Assembly: GCA_037954235.1 (NCBI GenBank)
Contig: JBBMOA010000015.1
Location: forward strand, 5,877,001 to 5,941,000
Direction of reading: 5' to 3'
DNA length: 64,000 bases
Source of the DNA: Aulostomus chinensis
Taxonomy: Eukaryota > Chordata > Actinopteri > Syngnathiformes > Aulostomidae
The number at the start of each line of letters is the position of its first letter. Position 1 is the stretch's first letter. The notes under the pieces are model-generated. The model was not told the DNA's origin. It worked only from the letters and a program-made list of their open reading frames with translations, and did no database searches. Both the position numbers and the translations under genes were made by a program. This document shows positions 60,401 through 64,000 of the stretch, piece after piece.

Positions 60401-61985
60401 ATATCATTCTTGGTATGGCGGGCTCAGGCAGACGATCTGGTGAAATGGCAAACAAATGGCTGGGGGAGGGGGGTGGAAGGGCGACCTAGTTTTGGAAATG
60501 CCTGGCTAAAAAACAACCCCGTGATTAATGCCTCATCGTATGCGTGTGTTTACTGCAGCTTTGTTACAGGAGAATACACAAATGAAACATAAAAAATGAA
60601 CGATTCTCAAATGTGCATCGTGTTGCAATCATCCCCTCGTGCACCTCAGTCCAAGAGGCTGAAACGCACGTTAATGGTGTTAAGAGACTCGCTGCCAAAG
60701 GCACGACATCACCCTAAGACAAGCTCACAACTGTCATCCAACCACTCGCTGAAGCGTGTGCACTTCACAACTCGCTATCTAGAATCGTGAGCTGCAACAG
60801 GTGCTCACACATGACAAGACGAGTCAGCAGGTGAGGTCCCTGATGAGTTTATCTGGCCTTGAAAGCTATGTTTTGTTATGAAAAGACACGAGAAGTGTGT
60901 TGAAGTGTGAAATGAGGAAACAAGACATAGGGGTAACAAAAAAATGAGACAGTGTGTTTTTTAGCCTCCCATTAAGAGATTTCACCAAGAAACAAGCAAA
61001 TGAAGCGGTTCCCACATTGATTTGAGAGAAAGACAGGAAGCAGGGCGAACAAAGGGATTGGGATTTTGATTTTGTTTATAATTTAGTTCTGGCATTTAAG
61101 GTCTGCGACCTTTCAGGCACAGCTACATACAGAAACACGAGCAGACGTCTGTCCCCATCGGCCTGGATCTGCCCCATGGTCCTGCCAGACACCAACTTGA
61201 CTCGACAGTTCCTAACGTTAAGGCGACCCCTCTCACAGGTTCGCCACTTTTACCCTTTTTAGGGACACTTGCAGGAATCTGTATTTATTTGTATTTTAAT
61301 CCAGATCATGATCTTTCCCTGAGTCTAATCAAGTAGTTTTGTGACTAAACCGAATCAGACCTTCATGACGGCACTGTGAAAACAACAATCTTAAAATATC
61401 TCCTTTTCTACTGAGAATACAAGAACATCCAGCATCTTGCTTCAGGTTCTAACAGCAGGGGTTTGATGGCTCATGTTGCTGGATATTTGTTAGACTGCGC
61501 TTCTAAACTTTAAGCCACCACATGCACGTTCAACGAGAATCTACACTGAAATATAGATTCACGAGCAAGCTGCAAAACCTCCAAAAAGATTGATTCAGTG
61601 TGAACTTCAGTATTCTACAAACGGTCAGGAACTGGTAAAAGTGAAACCACACAACTGTCAAAGGAACTTGACTATGTTCTCATCGAAACATTTAATCCTC
61701 TATCCCTCCATTCACCTTCTGTTTTTCACTTCACTGCCGCTTCATTTTCCTCCACACCCAGTTCATTCCTTCCCTTCTTTATCTGTCATCATGCGGCATC
61801 CTAACCTTTATATCCGTCGCTCCACCCCATCATTCCTCACTCCCTCACCCTCTTAACTGCGAGTATCAAAGTGTTTTCTTTAGGTCTTTTCTCAGCACCT
61901 GGCAGGTGAGCAACAGGAGGAATACTGACAGTTTAATACAGCAGCTGGAGGCTGTTCTGTGTTTGTGTGTTTACATGCTTTGCTC

Positions 61986-62005
61986 TGTGTGTGTGTGTGT
62001 ATGTG

Positions 62006-62038
<33 letters not shown>
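61986..62038. repeat. (GT)n microsatellite
   Basis: GT with ATG/GCATG interruptions. Confidence 0.94.
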
Positions 62039-62145
62039 ACGTTTATTTGCACTCATCTCCTGGCTGGTATGTTGATGACACGCAAATCTCTCCATCATCT
62101 CTCCAGGTTGCTCATCCATTCACTGGCACGCGCATGATCGTGAAA

Positions 62146-62146
<1 letters not shown>

Positions 62147-62190
<44 letters not shown>

Positions 62191-62205
62191 CACACACACA
62201 CACAA
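62147..62205. repeat. (CA)n microsatellite
   Basis: A CA run with one CG; about 110 bp from a GT array of the opposite sense. Confidence 0.95.
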
Positions 62206-62307
62206 CTAACGCCATGCATTCCTGTAGCTGTTTTCATCTGGTTGCCATGGAGTTTCACAGCTGTTTCTACCAGGTCTTAATGAGCTACAGCAGCTGCAAG
62301 CATACTA

Positions 62308-62310
<3 letters not shown>

Positions 62311-62345
<35 letters not shown>

Positions 62346-62373
62346 GCACGCACACACACACACACACACACAC
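62311..62373. repeat. (CA)n with (CGCA) core
   Basis: CA runs flank CGCACGCACG. Confidence 0.95.
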
Positions 62374-63145
62374 CCTTCCAAGCACATGGATGGACATGCT
62401 TGTGTCTGATTACTTAACCATCACTACATATGGCCTTGGAAGACAAATGCTATTATAGGGAATTATAATGTGTAATGTCTAGGAGGCATGTTAGCGTTTA
62501 GCTCGTTGATGAGTTTACACAATGAAGGGTACTACTTTTCCCCCCCCAATAACATCTGCACATCTGGATGCATATATACAGCTGTCTTGGAACAACAACA
62601 CAAGGCGTAACATACAGGTTGTTAATGAATACTTGAGAACGGTTCACAGACCATGTCAACATCATGCTGGAATTTTCCAGTGTCCTATAACTTTGATTGC
62701 AATATTACATCAACTGTCCCTGCGGGCCCACTTCCCCTCATCATCCATGTCTCTCACGCATCTTTCAATCTTTTTTTTCACCGTGAATTGAGCCTGCAGC
62801 CCTTCACCGCCATTGCCATTGTATTAATCTCAAAACTGCTATAAATTGCTTGATATTAAACATGCTAGCTTACTGGGAAATGGGCAAAAAATTTCTGTGG
62901 ATGACAAACGTTAAATGATTGCTTGTAATAACTTTTAATAGCTCCACTCTCTGCGACTGTGAAACGGAGGGCCATGTGTTTTGTGATGTCAATAAACTTT
63001 GCCTGGTGATGTTGATGAATGGTTTAGTTTTTGCAACCACTCTACAAATCTGATTTATGCTACAAAACTCTCCAACACACTTCCAGCCTCAGATTCTGGA
63101 AACAGTCACTGATACTCAGTGTATCCACAACTGACTAACACAGTG

Positions 63146-63147
<2 letters not shown>

Positions 63148-63203
<56 letters not shown>
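63148..63203. repeat. (CA)28 microsatellite
   Basis: A pure CA run of 56 bp. Confidence 0.96.
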
Positions 63204-63205
<2 letters not shown>

Positions 63206-64000
63206 GTTTGTATGCACAATAAAGAATCCTCTACAGACAGTTTCACACTTGCTCAGCCATCACCCAGCAATATCACTTCCTCCCATGATGCATCAGGCAT
63301 GGCATGTTCTCCTTTTAACACAGTTTGACAACATCTTCAGGGGTGCACAACTGTTCAGCCTGTTAAGTAACATTTAGCGTAGCACATTAGCCTCCAGAGC
63401 AAAGTTATTCACTTCAACAATGAAGTAATTCTGACATCTGATCTGAGCCGAGACACAGGCCTCCATCAGGAAGCCTTAAATAAAGTTACCAAAACGCTTT
63501 TGCATCACTCTTGAGGCTACTTCCATGTCAGCAACAAAAAAAAACCCTGACAATACACACTCAGAAGTGAAGGAATGAGATAAAAACAGTCCTGTACTTG
63601 ACCTCAAAGACACATTTGCTACCTCAAAAGTCAGATATTAGTCTTTGAGAAGCCAGAAGTGCACCTTTTAACGAACAGGTAACAAAATAAACTCAAGTGT
63701 TTACAATTCTCTTTAAGACCAGAAAAAAATGTGTACTCTTTTCGGTACACAGTGGTACTTATATTTTTGTGCGTGAGGACAATGAAAATGCAGTAATTAA
63801 TACTACAATAGTCCTGTAATCAAAACTGTATTTTAAAAAGTTAAAAAGGTTGAGAGAGTTGCAGTTTTCCTTTGAGCAAGATTCCTACAGGTAGCACCTT
63901 ACCTGCCCAGGTCCTGAGCTGAGAGCGACAGGTTCACCCTCACGTGTCTCATACTGCACTCATCGCGAGTCACACCTAAGTTGCTAAACTGTAAATTGTG

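Larger units (their letters stand above)
45587..64000 (-). other. jade2: Upstream jade2 intron or 5' region; first coding exon not found
   Basis: I looked on the minus strand for the Ser/Thr/Asp-rich JADE2 N-terminus ending before VFRTD and did not find it, so it probably lies beyond 64,000. The region holds CA/GT arrays, a fish repeat (46751-46900) and a GC-rich promoter-like patch (53405-53545). Stretches with nothing recognised are 45.6-46.7, 49.1-50.2, 50.3-51.2, 53.6-54.6, 54.7-56.6, 57.5-59.3, 59.7-61.9 and 62.4-63.9 kb. Confidence 0.5.

Noticed and set aside
1..64000. CRISPR arrays, prophage or bacterial operons
   Set aside because: Tandem repeats are microsatellites without unique spacers, and the coding structure is spliced and vertebrate.

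Overview
The window looks like nuclear DNA of a teleost fish, probably an acanthomorph. Very long (CA)n/(GT)n arrays occur every 1-2 kb. There are typical fish interspersed repeats: an L2-like 3' tail, a PIF/Harbinger-type MITE, hAT-like termini and two short diverged fish repeat families. Coding exons are short and separated by large introns. There are no operons, Shine-Dalgarno sites or long bacterial-type ORFs.

One gene can be supported: four internal coding exons of a JADE-family chromatin protein on the minus strand, best matched to jade2 (PHF15). In transcript order they are 45586-45429, 9169-9015, 4231-4020 and 2161-1994, giving 693 coding bases (about 231 codons). Splice phases agree at all three junctions, including across a 36.3-kb intron. 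They encode the N-terminal DPWRQEWEKGVQVP segment, a YDLDD...WLEL segment, the EPL1-like region with the first half of PHD finger 1, then the rest of PHD1 and the zinc-knuckle/start of the extended PHD. The second PHD and the C-terminus lie beyond the left edge. The first coding exon was not found and is probably beyond the right edge.

Layout: 1-1993 is intron with a 748-bp cut-and-paste element (887-1634) and an old fish repeat. 1994-9169 holds three exons and two modest introns. 9170-45428 is the 36-kb intron, mostly microsatellites plus a nested MITE (30812-31319), a 610-bp TTG/GGT array, a CA-array cluster with repeated spacers (17289-18123), a pentamer polypurine array and a 230-bp direct duplication (43502/44276). 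45429-45586 is the upstream exon. 45587-64000 is upstream intron or 5' region with more CA arrays, two Z-DNA-prone tracts and a GC-rich CCAAT/E-box patch that may be a promoter.

The most interesting non-genic items are the nested Harbinger-type element, which keeps a decayed MADF-like coding remnant, the precisely bounded element at 887-1634, a 15-bp perfect hairpin beside the nested insertion, and the two-copy GCC-bearing duplication. I found no clearly new multi-gene system.
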